The notes: generated from the sequence alone by a model not told the origin. A stretch of DNA of 64,000 nucleotides from Aspidapion aeneum (GCA_963576565.1 OY755048.1:10703984-10767983); one strand, 5' to 3'. Shown: positions 10,889-24,822, numbered from the stretch's first letter. Numbers and translations are program-made.

Positions 10889-11562
10889 TCACACATATAC
10901 TATACTATAGTAGTGTGAGCTATGGTGTTCCTAATTTTTTCGAGAAAAAAAAAGTTGCTCCGATTTCAAATTTTTTTATATATCTTTGCGTTTCAGATGA
11001 TTTTTAAACTTTTTTGTCGCGCCGTCTGTCTGTATGTCTGTCTGTCTGTCTGTCTGTATGTCTGTCTGTAACGACCAACGCGCATTACTCAAAAACCGCT
11101 AGGCCGATTTTAATGAAATTTGGTATCTAGGCTGGGTCTTGGGTCGAGATGGTCCCATTTAAAAATGAACAAAATCCACTGAACACAAGCCAAATAAAAG
11201 GGTGGGGGAAAGGTAATTGAGTATGGAGTTAAACAAAATACATTTTAGTTTTTTTTCTTCAAAAAGGGTGGGAGTAGATTTCAAAAATTAGAGTTTACGT
11301 GAAAATATGGCGTGTGTGATATCAAACGAAAGGTAATTAAGTCCGGAGTTAAACAAAATACATTTTAGTTTTTGTTTTTTTAAGGGTGGGGGTAGATTTT
11401 AAAAATTTGAGTTCAAGTCAAAACATGGCTTGTATCGTATCAAACAAAAGGTAATTTAGTCTGGAGTTGAATAAGATATATTTCAGGTTTTAGTTTTATT
11501 AGCTCGCACGTACACTATAACTATAGTACCTAGTGTAATCTTAGGGGCCCATATATTGGCAG
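10889..11562 (-). mobile_element. Helitron/mini-me-like element, copy A
   Basis: About 670 bp, homologous in reverse orientation to 14856-16275 and 17370-18122. One end has a palindromic 'agctcacac...gtgtgagct' hairpin; the other has 'gtgcgagct' and, on the - strand, 'ctctgccaatatatggg'. Between them lie a (GTCT)n microsatellite, a conserved 'ccgattttaatgaaatttgg' core and about three diverged ~110-bp subrepeats ('ggtaatt.agt..ggagttaaac'). It interrupts the right arm of the giant inverted repeat, and the left arm serves as the empty site. A Helitron-like identity rests on the hairpin ends, the CTAA-like 3' end and resemblance to mini-me/DINE elements, not on any Rep/helicase gene. Confidence 0.75.
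11024..11070 (+). repeat. (GTCT)n microsatellite with GTATGTCT variants
   Basis: About 47 bp inside element copy A. It mixes the tetramer with the octamer-like variant 'tgtatgtctg', the sequence type that is expanded in copy D. Confidence 0.9.
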
Positions 11563-11628
11563 AGTATTTTTTTTGGCGTTTATACTTCTCGGCCCACTCT
11601 AAAATTTTTATAAGCAATAGACAAGAAA

Positions 11629-14600
11629 TTGGAGAATCTTTTTTCAAAAAATATAAAAAATCGAAGGTGATGATCACTTTTTCAAAATGGCGATTTTTTA
11701 AATTTATTGTCTCGTACTAAGGTCACCGATGCGATTATTTGTCACTTTCAATTATTTTTGTTCTTATTTCTAAAAAGTAGTAAAAAAAAAATTGCAAAGT
11801 TGGTATTTTTTTACAAGCTTTTATTTAGCTTCAGATGTTCTGTCTAACTACCTATCTAACTATCTAACTAACTATCTATCAAATTTTGTGAAGCGTTTTT
11901 GACACACTTCCCGTTATCCGATTTGGATGAAATTTGGTACACACATAGTGGTCCCATGACAATACAACATTAAGAAAAAAATATCCTTACTTGCAAATCG
12001 TGATATTTAATTGATACGGATATCTTATCGTGCTAACATCGTCAAAATTGCCATCAGTCGGCCATCGCTTTTATTATTATGATAATATTAGAATGTTAGA
12101 AAATTATTTTTTAATTTTTAGTGCATTTTATAAAAACTTGTGACTTCAAAAAAAATTTTTGCCAATTTATTTCAGGAAAAATCATAAATTATAGATATGT
12201 TTTGGCCAATTTAGAAGATAAAACACCCTCAAATCTCGCTATAATCGGTACTCATAGGGAAATCTTAAAATTAATTTTTATTAAAATCAACATTTTTAAG
12301 TGCAAAAGGTGGCCGGTATGATATGGAAAGCCCCATATACAGTTTTTAGGGTGTCAACTATATGCGCTTCATATATGGCGAAACTTTTTGTTTTAGGAAC
12401 AATATATTTTACGAACAAAAGTACCGAGTTGTGGAATTGTAGGGCCATCTAGATGCGAAAAAATCACCAAGTAATTTAAGATTCCGAAAAACGTGATTTA
12501 AGAGTTTTTGAAATCCTATGTGATTTACGAGTTTTTAGGGTGTCAACGAGGGTGTCAAATCCTATGAGCTAAATATATTCAAAAGACCTTCAAAACAAGG
12601 TATCACACCTCGAAGGTGGTGCGTGCTTCAAAAACTTTTAAGATAGCCAAAAAGTGTCAATTTTAAAATTTTCAGCAGTTCTCGAGAAATCCCGGGTGAA
12701 AGTTTTAAATGGAACATAGTGTATATTCATGTAGCAACATTTTAAACGTTTAAAAAGTTATACAATCAACTGTTTAATTTACTTATTATAACTGTTTAGG
12801 TTTGGGAAAAGATAGACGCAATATTTCAAAACACTGGAAAAGGCAATAATCAAAAAGCTTTAAAATTAAAAAAAACTCTACAAGTAAAGAGCAAAATAGT
12901 TATCAAAATTTCACATTTCCCCAGTTGAAGAAAAAAAAAAGTAAAGAAAGCGAAATAAAGTGTACGAAAACCCACTCAAGAATGCTTTCTAACGGCCTTT
13001 TATGTCTTGGTGAAAACCACCCTGCTATGTAGGCACTCATAGCTTGCCGTTTATTCGCCTAAACTCTAATGCGCTCTCCAAAAAAAGAGAAAGACTGTGC
13101 TTTAAACGCTCCAAACAAAGAGACAAGACACCAGCCTAAGCCAGAGATGCGTCGACTTAGAAAACCGTTACATATCAAAATTACACAGTGTGTTTTTTAA
13201 AAATTGAAAATAATTTGTTAAATTTGTTTCTAGTTACAAAATATAAATACATTATCGTAATATTAGTGGCTCAAACGACAGATTAGCCGAATACAACTTT
13301 TATTAAATTACAGCAATCCTGAAAATTATCCCTAAAAACAAGTCACTGCGTCGCCAACTTCTTTCCAACCAGTATTCAGCTTGATTCGATTTGGTTTTTG
13401 AAGGATTTACACAGCTCGATTTTGGCCGTGCGGCCAGTCGCCTCTACTTCCCATGTACACGGGGCGACTAAAATCGCAAGGGAATAGGTCATTTTCGTTG
13501 AAAATGTGGAACAGAACAGGTATTTTACGTGCTGGAATTCAAATAGTGAATGAAGCAATTTTTAAAGAATTGCTTGAAAAACAAAGAGAAGAATAAACAA
13601 AAAAAATGTGAATTTTCGGTTTGCGGATGGATGTCTCGACGGAAACTTTTGGGTGCTTCGGATACTTTATTGACGGAATGGAGGTCGACCCGTATGAGTT
13701 CTCCTTAATGCGGTATTTACACGAATCAATTTTAGCGGTGCGGCTAAGCCGCTGTCTAAACATGAAATCGTCTGCACCGTAGAAATTTGGGTACCTTTTG
13801 ACCGCGCGATCGTATGTCGCATGCGGCAGGTGACTAAAATCGGCCGATAAATGCTTCATCATTAGGCAATTCGCAGCCGCATGAAGGATATTTCATCGTC
13901 AATACCACGAAGTGGCGTAACTGATTTTTTACTATTTTACACGAGAGCGTTAAAAAAATTTTTTTACATAGCAGCCCCTTCGTGGTTTTGTAAAGCGACT
14001 TTTTTATGTATGTTAGTGGACTTATCTAAAGATTGGGTGGGTTACGCCAGTTTGTGGTTTTGGCGACAATTTGCGCGTTTTTGGTTTATTATTCAGTATG
14101 TAACAGTAGTATTTGGTTTTTGAAAATTAAAAATTAAATTTGGATCTTCTGACCTCCATTCCTTTAATAAGTATCCAAAGCACCCAAAAGTTTGCATCGA
14201 GAAATCCATCAGCGAACCCAAAATTCCCGATTTGTTTTTTATTTTTTATTTTCTATTTGTTTTTTATGTGGCTTGCCGCTTGGCCAAAATCGGCACGTGT
14301 AAATCCCCCTTTAAGAATTTATGTTTATTCGCAAAATTTAAAAACTGTATTTTACACAAATTAACACTAGACAAACGTTATAAACAAAATCTAAGGGAAT
14401 CGAAAGAGACAGGAAAACTCGAGAACGTTTTATTCAGCAGTAGTTGCCAGGTCGATATTCAAGCAAACGTCATTGAAGTGTACACAGTGTACAGTCTGCG
14501 AGCAAAACACTAGCGAAAGCACCCATGATATCGTGTAGTTATGTGCTAAATAGTGTTTTTTTTTATCACCTGAACCACCACACGAAACATCAAAGGTAAG

Positions 14601-14855
14601 GTTATATTTTATTTTATGAATAAAATTCCTATCTATTGTAGACATATTGATAATAGTAGTGATAAGTTTGGTTTTAGGGTCGGCGGTGTATTTACAAATT
14701 AAAATTTAACTATAACAATGCTTCCTCATTTATTAACAAAAATGACAAAATCGAAAGTAAAAACACCTTAGCAATGAACGAAAATTTTATTAGGAAATAA
14801 ACCAAGCGGAGAATGATTTAGTTATTTTAAGTTTTTAATAATACCTATAAAAATA
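11629..14855. other. Intergenic, repeat-derived; no gene recognised
   Basis: No convincing gene. Bases 11675-11760 and 12150-12310 are inverted copies of parts of 9935-10165 and 1020-1090. At 11820-11950 there is a degenerate 'ctatctaacta' tract next to 'gatttggatgaaatttggta', resembling the core of the microsatellite-bearing elements. At 13400-13450 and 13705-13755 two similar blocks ('atttacac...cgattttggc.gtgcggc') repeat about 300 bp apart, with an inverted trace at about 14280-14310. The open frames 13539-13862, 13881-14123 and 14140-14513 show no domain. Confidence 0.5.
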
Positions 14856-16275
<1,420 letters not shown>

Positions 16276-17369
16276 AAATGTTTTGTAAATTTTGACATTA
16301 CATAACAAAATTAGCAACAATTCAAGAATGAAGAGGTACGATAAAAAAGGTTTGCCGGTAAAAAAATAAATAAAAAAGAGCATTTTGAAAATTATTTTTA
16401 GAAACAATGATATAGGCTGTGTAATTTAAATGATACACCGAACTTTAAGGCATCTATGGGGAAGGTCAAACGTAGACAAAAAGTTTTAAAAGTTTTGGTC
16501 GAAAGTTTCTCTTTTCCAAGTTATATATCAGTTCTCAAGTTCACAACAGTGATTTTAAAAAGGACAAATTTGACAACGCCAAATAATGTTGTGATTCATT
16601 GTTTTTTTCCAAAAAATTATACGTTAAGAAAATAAAGTGGGGCCAAATAAGCTTTGCAATAAATATTATCGCACCATTAGAACAAAATTGACACACCTAA
16701 CAAAAAAAAAATTTAATTTTTAAAAAACATTAATACTTTTTATTATATTAATTTCTTGATTTGAACATCAAATTTCAGCAGACATTAACTAGGTAAGATA
16801 TAATTGATGGAGGGCGTCTAATTTTGTCGTTTTATCAGGAAAGGTAGGTAAATATTTATAATCTTCGAGTTGTGTCAGTTTCGCTCTGAGCGTGCGAATT
16901 ATCTATAAAGTCCCTTATTAATTACAGAAAATACTAATCATAACAAAAACATTTCATGTAAAAAAGTCCAAGTACGCGAAAATGGTATTGAATCTTGTGC
17001 AAGTTTCATAGGTATGTATTGTTTAAAAATGTATTGTTTGTTTTAATTAAACAAAGGCTAGTTTTAGTTTAAGTTAAGTTTAAGTATTTTTTTAAATGAA
17101 AATTCGTATTAAACTTTAGCTTTCTAGATTCCGGAGCAATTGCAAAAACTTCTTTACTTTCAATAAAGTGGTTTTTCTAACTCAAAGCTTCGAATTAATT
17201 AAAAAAGCAGGTCTTTCCCATACTAAATAATGTGTTTTGTCTGTGTTTGCCCTGACTAGCCCCATCTCACTCTGGAATCACGCCACCAGTACTAATTGAT
17301 AGGCGACACCTTGAGTACCTACCATTTTTAAAAAATTTAGTTAGGAGTAAATCAGATATTAAAAAAAAA
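16276..17369. other. No gene recognised between element copies B and C
   Basis: AT-rich. It shares 'aatttaaatgat.caccgaactttaa' (about 16420) with 18365-18395, and 'acaaaaacatttcatgtaa' (about 16942) with 20181 and, inverted, 24336. The segment around 17263 ('ctcactctggaatca') recurs near 24508. This is dispersed repeat material without coding evidence. Confidence 0.5.
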
Positions 17370-18122
17370 ACTCTGCCAATATATGGGCCCCTAAGCTCAC
17401 ACTAGGTACTATAGTTATAGTGTACGTGTGAGCTAATATAACTAAAAACTGAAATATATTTTATTTAACTCCAGACTAAATTACCTTTTGTTTGATACCA
17501 CACAAGCCATGTTTTGACTTAAACTCAAATTTTTGAAATCTACCCCCATCCTTAAAAAAAAACCAAAAAACTAAAATGTATTTTGTTAAACTCCGGACTC
17601 AATTGCCTTTCGATTGATATCACACACGGCATATTTTCACTTAAACTCTAATTTTTAAAATATACCCCCACCCTTTTTTTTTAAATAAATTAAAATGTAT
17701 TTTGTTTAACTGCAGACTCAATTACCTTTCGTTTGATATCACACACGCCATATTTTCACATAAACTCTAATTTTTGAAATCTACCCCCACCCTTTTATTT
17801 GGTTTTTGTTCGGTGGATTTTGTTCATTTTTAAATGGGACCATCTCGACCCAAGACCCAGCCCAGGTACCAAATTTCATTAAAATCGGCCAAGCGGTTTT
17901 TGAGTTATGCGCGTTGGTCGTTACAGACATACAGACAGACAGACAGACAGACCGACAGACAGACAGACAGACGGCGCAACAAAAAAGTTTCAAAATCATC
18001 TGAAACGCAAAGATATATAAAAATTTTTGAAATCGGAGCAACTTTTTTTTTCTCGAAAAAATTAGGATCACCATAGCTCACACTACTATACTACTATAGT
18101 ATAGTAGTATATGTGTGAGCTA
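17370..18122 (+). mobile_element. Helitron/mini-me-like element, copy C
   Basis: Same architecture as copy B: 'ctctgccaatatatggg' start, hairpin, three subrepeats, 'aaatcggccaagcggttttt' core, short microsatellite at 17930-17972, conserved 'gcgcaacaaaaaagtttca' segment and a terminal 'agctcacac...gtgtgagct' hairpin. Its short microsatellite gives the contrast with the expanded copies B and D. Confidence 0.8.
17926..17972 (+). repeat. (GACA)n microsatellite, ~47 bp
   Basis: Includes the variants 'gacatacagaca' and 'gaccgaca', so the tract is imperfect, unlike the long perfect tract of copy B. Confidence 0.9.
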
Positions 18123-18654
18123 AAAGAGAAAGTAAAAAATATTTTTTATTTTGTTTTTTTAGCTTACAGAATTATTTTATTTTAGTTTTAATGTCGATGT
18201 CATGGTACATAAAAATCTTTTTAAAAAAGTTATAATATAATTGCAGTCAGGTTTGATATGCTAAATAACAAAATTGGACAATAGGATCAAACTAAAAAAA
18301 CACTCACATGACCTCCATTAGCATTAATTATTATTACCATTTACAATAAATTTATACAGGGTGTTATTTAAATGATGCACCAAACTTTAACGGGTGATAT
18401 ATAGGAGAGGTCAAAAAAGGTTTTTTTCCTACTATACCTTGCATCCAATCTCTTTGTTTTTGAGATACAGGGTGTCAAAATTAATATTGTTTTCGTTAAT
18501 TTTTTCCTTAAACAGTACAACAGGCAATCGAAATTTTGTGGAATTATGCATAACAATAAAAGTAATAATTGATTGTTAAAATTGTATAGAAAACCAATAC
18601 TCAAAATTATTATTAAAATCTTTTTTCAACAAATAAAAATAAAGTTAATAAATG
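18123..18654. other. No gene recognised
   Basis: AT-rich. It contains 'acagggtgttatttaaatga' and 'gagatacagggtgtcaaaa', sequence typical of dispersed arthropod repeats and partly shared with about 16420. The short frames on both strands at 18368-18604 have no recognisable domain. Confidence 0.45.
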
Positions 18655-18682
18655 TATCCCGTCAAGTTCGCGCACTAGTGTA

Positions 18683-19140
18683 TAGTCTTTGCAAAGTCAA
18701 TTGAAATGGAGTAAAAACTAACCGTCGGCATATTCTTTTTAAATAAGGACATGAGCGGCGATAGATATACTTATATTATGGCGTAAACTATTCGTACACC
18801 TACAGGAACGACACTGATTTATTTTTTAACTCTTCATAGGTGTACACTAAAATGCCAACAAAAGAGGTCCTGAAAGGCACACCCGAAAGCAATTAAAAGC
18901 GCATCCCAAAAAAATCTGCCAATCAGGTGCCGTCCATCCACCTGGACTCGGTCTGTCGGAAAACAAAGACTTTATGGTCGGACCCGATCCCGCGGCTCTT
19001 CTCTGTCGGTAAAGTTGAAATTATACCAGGAACATTTTGTATGAATTTTGATAACTTTTGAAGGGCAAAATCAAGCAAAATGCCATGAAATCGATAGAAC
19101 CGCGTATTAGGAGGTATTTCAATTGACTTTGCAAAGATTA
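18683..19140. mobile_element. TA-target terminal-inverted-repeat element, copy 1 (458 bp)
   Basis: The ends are inverted repeats of at least 25 bp ('tagtctttgcaaagtcaatt' and, inverted, 'taatctttgcaaagtcaatt'). It is flanked by TA (18681-18682 and 19141-19142). A near-identical sequence without the insertion lies at about 23811-23845 ('caagttcgcg...ctgtaccatctttt'), which acts as an empty site and confirms both ends. No transposase is present. The TA duplication fits a Tc1/mariner-type or similar superfamily; the superfamily is an inference. Confidence 0.85.
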
Positions 19141-19189
19141 TACCATCTTTTCGCGAAACATTTCCGCCTATCTTTGACCTATCTATAAT

Positions 19190-19770
19190 AATTATCTACT
19201 TCGGAATGAGCTACGAAACTCAAAATTTGCACAGCTTAGACCTAGATAGAGTTAACAATCCCTCAAAGTTTCCTGGACCATACATTAGTTACGCAATTTT
19301 AAAATATGTCGCATTCGCCACTCACTCACTCACGTATAGATCAACAAAATTCCACTGTACTTCTACACCAGCTACAAAGCTGAAATTTGGCAGACTAATA
19401 AAAATTTTAATTTACTCGTAATATTGCCTACTTTCAGTAACGCTAGAGAGCTGAGCTTTGGCAGACTGATACGAACTATAATAAAACTATAGGAAAACAT
19501 TTAAAAACCCCAAAATTTTAATTTACCCCCAATTAACATTGGCCACTTCTCGAAACGCTAGAGCTGAGCTTTGGTAGACTGATAGGAACCATAACAAAAG
19601 TATAGGAAAAAATTAAAAAACACCAAAATTTAAATTTATTTCCCTACCCTATAAATGTAAAATTATGTGTAATGTACACATGTTAAGTTCTGTAAAAGTT
19701 TAATTGCCCATTTTCAGAAATTTTGGCAAACTGACAGAAGTTACAGGCAAGTTCCTAAAAAATACAAGTC
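19190..19770 (+). repeat. Degenerate tandem repeat, ~115-125-bp unit
   Basis: Repeated 'cgctagag.gctgagctttgg' and 'gactgata.gaa...aaaactatagg' segments, followed by 'aaaccccaaaatttaattt'. The same family resumes at 23845-24325, so the 3.2-kb composite element lies between two blocks of it. Confidence 0.75.
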
Positions 19771-20300
19771 CCCCTCCTCTTTTTCTGGTAAAAGCATGTA
19801 GGTATTTATTGGCAAATCAGTCATTAACGCAATTATAAACAATATATAGAAAGTTAGGTATAACAAATAAATTAATAAAAGTTTCAAAATCTAACGATTG
19901 CAAAAAGTTACCACCGTTGCCCTCTCATTTCCAGTATGACTTTTTTAATACTTTATATAATAAATATTTTTTTTAACAATTCACTTACCTACCAGGGATA
20001 GAATTGCAATGCAAGGATTATAGTAATGCACAAATTAATAGAAATATAAATTTATTCATTTCAATAGAAAAATTAAAACAGATAAAAGTTAAGGCATTGC
20101 AAAAGTTTTAAACAATATTCCGCATATTTTACTACTTCAAAACTCAAATATTATCCAAATTCTTTAAAAAAGGAGTGAAATCATAACAAAAACATTTCAT
20201 GTAAATAAAGTCAAGTACGCGAAAATATTTCTTAAAAAGAAATGAGATAAAAGTATAGCCAAGTTCTCCAATACAAATTTCAAAATTAAAGGCTATTAGG
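19771..20300. other. No gene; dispersed repeat fragments
   Basis: AT-rich. Bases 20178-20220 share 'cataacaaaaacatttcatg' with about 16940. Otherwise I see nothing recognisable. Confidence 0.45.
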
Positions 20301-20432
20301 TATAGTTTTTGCAAAGACACCTGAAATGCTCCTAATACGGGGTTCTATCGATTTCATGAAATTTTGCTTCAATCTGCCCTTCAAAAGTTATCCAAATTCA
20401 TATCAAATCTTCCTGGTATAATTTCAACCCTA

Positions 20433-23256
20433 TATATATATATATATTTATCGGTTTCACAACGTTCTACGTCTTCCGATACCCAATCTCCACTCGTTTC
20501 TGTTTGCCCATAATTCATCATCTAGGCCTCTTATTCTTATTTCACTATCTATTCCTTCTCTCCAGCTTCTCCTCGGCCTTCCTCGTTTTCTTCGGCCAGT
20601 TGGTTTCCATTGTAATATTTGTTTAGGTAGTCTTCCATCATCCATTCTTTGTACATGTCCGTACCACACCAGTTGTTTTGTTCTTATATCATCCACTAGA
20701 GTACGTTCACCCACTGTCATAATTTCTCTTATTCTTTGATTGGTAACTCTTTCTCTTTTTGATTTCCCTGCTGCTCTTCTCCAATAGTCCATCTCCGTAG
20801 CGGAAGGCATTTTTTCTGTTCTATCTTTGATTGGCCATACTTCTAAGCCGTATGTAATAATACTTTTAACAATGGTGTTATATATAAGCTTTTTGTTATG
20901 TTTTGATATACTCTGGTCCCAAATTATTCCATTTAATAAAGTTATTGCTTTTCTTCCTTGTACGTTTCTATCTTTTATAGCTTTGTCTAGTGTTCCGTCA
21001 GCTGTAATTTTTAGACCCCAAGTATTTATACTCATCACAGGACTGAATTCGCTGCCCAGTATTTAAGATTAGATCCTGTTTCGTTCCACCAATACACATA
21101 TACTCTGTCTTATTGATATTAACCTCTAGTCCCCACTTATTGTACTCTTCTATTAGTTTTCGTATCATATATTCGAGGTCGTCATAATCCTGAGCCACCA
21201 CTATCTGATCATCGGCGAAACATAAAGTATACAAGGTGGTTTCATCCAACGGAATTCCCATGTTTTGGCATTTTCTCTTCCAGACTTTAAGGACCTGTTC
21301 CAAATATATCTTGAAGAGCGTAGGCGAGATACAGCAACCTTGTTTAAGACCTTTATTTACTTGAAAGCCTTTGGTTAGTTTTGCTTTTATTTTAACTTTT
21401 GCCTTACTATTGCGGTATAACTCTTTGATGGCCTTAATTAGTTGTACGCTTATGTTTGTCTTTTCCAACGCTTTCCAAAGTAGATTTAGTGGTATACTAT
21501 CATATGCATTTCATAAAGCAGATGGAGCTCTTGTCCGTATGCCATTTTCTTTTCAATAACTTGGGTTATACAAAAGAGATGATCTGAAGTCGATCTACCC
21601 GCCCTGAAACCAGCTTGTTCTTCTGCCTCCATATCTTTATATTCGCTCTCCACTTTATTTCTTATTATTTTGCCATATATTCTGCTTAGCGTACTAGTTA
21701 CAGATATACCTCTATAATTGTCACATATATCTTTCCTTCCTTTTTTGTGTATTGTGGATATATATGACGTTTTCCACTCAGTTGGTACTACAGCTCCATT
21801 TAAATATCTTTGGAAAAGATTCCGTAATCTCCAAAACAATTCTTCAGTGCCATATTTAATAAGTCCAGCTGGGATATTTCCGGGTCCGGCAGATTTACCG
21901 CTTTTTAAGGTTTTGCACACGTTTTTGACCTCAGATATTGTGAGGGGTACTGGAGATCCCATCGTTCTAATGATATTGTCTCTTTCGTCTTCCTTGAATT
22001 CTGCTCTATCTTCAGTTAAAAGTTTTTTAAAATGCTGATCCCATTCTTTGTCTGGTATTGGTGAAATAATATCTCTGCATGTTTCTTTTTTGATCGATCT
22101 TATAGTTTTCCAGCTTTCGGTACTTCTCCTACCTCCTAAGTAAGAATCTATTTTCTGGCACTTTTGCATCCATGATTGATTTTTCTTATCACTGATCATT
22201 CTTCTCACCTTTGATTGCGCGCTTTTGTACTCTTCTCTGCTTCTATCTGTCTTTTGGGATAAGTATGTGTGATATAACTTCCTTTTTTCCTCTATTTCAC
22301 TTTCAATCTCAGCATCCCACCAGTATGGTTTTGTTCTTTTAGGAGTTTCTTCCACTAATCCTAGTGCTTCTTTTGCAGCTTGATGGATGCTTAATGTGAT
22401 ACATTCGTATTCCTCATCTGGGGTTTCACCTGAACTTGAATTAAGTTTTTCGTTCAGTCTCTTTTTGTATAAGTTTTTTACGGTGTCATGTTCTAGGCTT
22501 AGTAGATTATATTGACAGTGATCAATTTCCTCATTCACTGTTGATAAGGAAAGAGAATTTTGGTCTCCAGAAAATAGTGATCACTTCCGCATGTTGATCC
22601 ACGCTTTGTTCTGACATCTTGAATTTTTAGTTTTGTCTTTTGTTTAGTGATAAGATAATCAATGACGGATTTCAGGTTTTGTGAGGGTTTGGTCCAGATA
22701 TATTTGTGTATTTTCTTATGTTGGAAAAAACCGTTTTGGATTTTTAGGTCTAATTGCTCACATACTGTGATAAGCCGGTTTCCATTGTCATTAACAACAT
22801 CTTCTCCATATTGGCCAACTGTCAGATCATTTACTTTGTTACCTGTTCTACTATTTAAATCTCCCAATATTACAATTTCTCTAGATGCACTTACTGCTGA
22901 TATTTCATTGTGGATTTCTTCAAAAAAATTGTCTTTCACGGCTACATTTGCATCGTCATTATACGCATAGATTCCAAAAATCGTAAGTCTCATTCCTTTT
23001 ATTGTTATATTCATTCTTATTAGCCGTTCATTTACTGCTTCCCAGTTGGTGATAAATTTTCTAAATCTTTTGTTGACCAAAATAGATACTCCTTGTTGAG
23101 CATGTTTTTCTTTTGCCACTCCGCTATAGAACTGGTCATACTGTCCTAGGTTTTCAGATCCTTTTCCTTTCTTCTTCGTTTCTGTTAGTACAGCAAGGTC
23201 AAGGACTCATTCCTTGTACGTTCCATGTACCAAAAATCATATTCCTGTTTCTTTGC
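20433..23256 (-). mobile_element. RTE-clade LINE insertion
   Basis: It is flanked by an 11-bp target duplication 'tttcaacccta' (20422-20432 and 23257-23267). The 3' end, at the low coordinate, is a (TA)n run, matching the short-repeat tails typical of RTE elements instead of poly(A). The 5' end starts a few bases before the first endonuclease codons, so it is probably slightly 5'-truncated. The coding region is described separately. Confidence 0.85.
20457..23240 (-). pseudogene. RTE-type endonuclease/reverse transcriptase, frameshifted
   Basis: Read on the - strand in order. An AP-endonuclease start ('GTWNVQG' near 23230) is followed by a break, then 'VLTETK' near 23190. The endonuclease body (23119-22535) has 'GDLNSRTG' and 'SDHYFLETK'. 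A linker and the RT fingers (22538-21486) carry 'SAGPGNIPAGLIKYG' and 'GFRAGRSTSDH'. The RT palm (21468-20998) has 'KQGCCISPTLF' and 'FADD'. The C-terminus (21038-20457) has 'WYGHVQRMDDGRLPKQIL' and 'GRRKRGRPRRSW', typical of RTE elements. Frames change near 23200, 22540, 21490 and 21015. The break near 21490 removes the motif-A aspartate region of the RT, so this copy cannot be active. Confidence 0.9.
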
Positions 23257-23527
23257 TTTCAACCCTACCGACAGAGAAAAGGCGGTCCGAGCACAAAGTA
23301 TTTGTTTTCTGACCGACCCAGCACAGGTGGATAGACGGCACCTGATTGGCAGATTTTTTTGAGATGCGCTTTTAATTGCTTTCGAGTGTTCTTTTCGGGA
23401 CCCCTTTAGTCGGCAGTATGCAGAGTTAGAAAATAAATCAGTGTCGTTTCTGTAGGTGTAGGAATAGAAAGTTTTGTGGTCGATGGTCGGCTTTAACCTT
23501 TGTTCAACTGACTTTGCAAAAACTATA

Positions 23528-24325
23528 CTAGTTTGGAAATGTTTTCTTAAACTTTGCGATTACAGTCAAACTTATTTTGTGTACCTAAGAGTCAATTTAC
23601 AGCCGTAATAGCCAAGTTTATTTATTTCTTATATGTAGCATACGGAACGTTCTTAAATTTCGACACCCCCCTCCTCCCTATTTATCGCATGTTCATTGGG
23701 TGTGACGCAAGCCTAACCACCTCCCCCACCCTCACCCCTCTGAACGTGACGTAATTTAAGAATGGTCACATAGAATAATAATAAAATCTGGGGGCAAGGC
23801 AGTGCCCCGCCAAGTTCGCGTAAACTGCTGTACCATCTTTTCTAACTCTACTTCAGAATGAGCTACGAAACTCAAACTAATATGGCAGACTGATAGATAT
23901 TATGACCAAACCCTTGGAAAAAATCAAAAAACTCCAAAATTCTAATTTATTCCCCTCCCCTAAACATGTAAAGTTATGTAAAAGCAACATGGTCCACTTC
24001 CAGAAACGCTAGAGAGCTGAGCTTTGGCAGACTCATAGGAAATATGACAAAACAATAGAAAAAAATTAAAAAACCTCAAAATTTTAATTTTCTTCCCTCC
24101 TCTATAAATGTCAAATTACGTAAAAGTAACATGGCCCACTTCCAGAAACTCTAGAGAGTTGAGTTTTGGAAGGCCGACAGAAACTATGATAAAACTATAG
24201 CAAAATTTTCAAAAACCCCAAAATTCTAATTTACTCCCCTCCCCTATACATGTAAAGTTATCTAAAAGCCCACTTCCAGAAACGCTAGAGAGCTGAGCTT
24301 TAATAGGAAATATGATAAAACTATA
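23528..24325. repeat. Continuation of the ~120-bp tandem repeat
   Basis: From about 23845 the family seen at 19190-19770 resumes ('gagctacgaaactcaaa', then 'cgctagagagctgagctttg' units). Bases 23811-23845 match the flanks of element copy 1 without the insertion. The open frame at 23554-23754 shows no recognisable domain. Confidence 0.7.
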
Positions 24326-24761
24326 GGCTTTTTTTTACATGAAATGTTTTTGTTATGATACTAAAAAAGTTAATTTTAACGAAAAAAAAAAACGGGTCGT
24401 ATAAAAATGGCAAACATATCACGAAATATAACCAAACCGAACCAACAACGAACCGCATAAGAAACAATGGCGACGCTTTACATTTCTGGCTTGACTAGTT
24501 CTGTCTCACTCTGGAATCAATTTTCGAGCATGAGGGCATCGAAGAAATAACTTATATGTTCTCTGATGAGGGCCAGTACATTATTTTTATAGGTCTAAAT
24601 TGTTAAAGAACAGAAACAAGTTTTTGATGGCTAATTTTTTTTTTTAAACAGAAAAGTTTTATATTTTTCTAGGTCCCCAATTTCCAAAATTTAATAAGGT
24701 ATCGAAAATCTCAAAATCTACCGAAGTAACTAATATTGGGCTATGATATAATATTCGTATG

Positions 24762-24822
<61 letters not shown>

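Larger units (their letters stand above)
20303..23525. mobile_element. TA-target element, copy 2, interrupted by an RTE LINE
   Basis: The ends 'tagtttttgcaaag' (20303) and 'ctttgcaaaaacta' (ending 23525) are inverted repeats flanked by TA. Bases 20303-20432 and 23257-23525 together are the reverse complement of copy 1 (18683-19140), joined exactly where the LINE sits. The whole is a nested pair: a DNA element about 400 bp long carrying a 2.8-kb retroelement. Confidence 0.85.

Noticed and set aside
13539..13862. 107-codon - strand frame
   Set aside because: No recognisable domain; the middle overlaps the 'atttacac...gtgcggc' repeat that also occurs 300 bp away.
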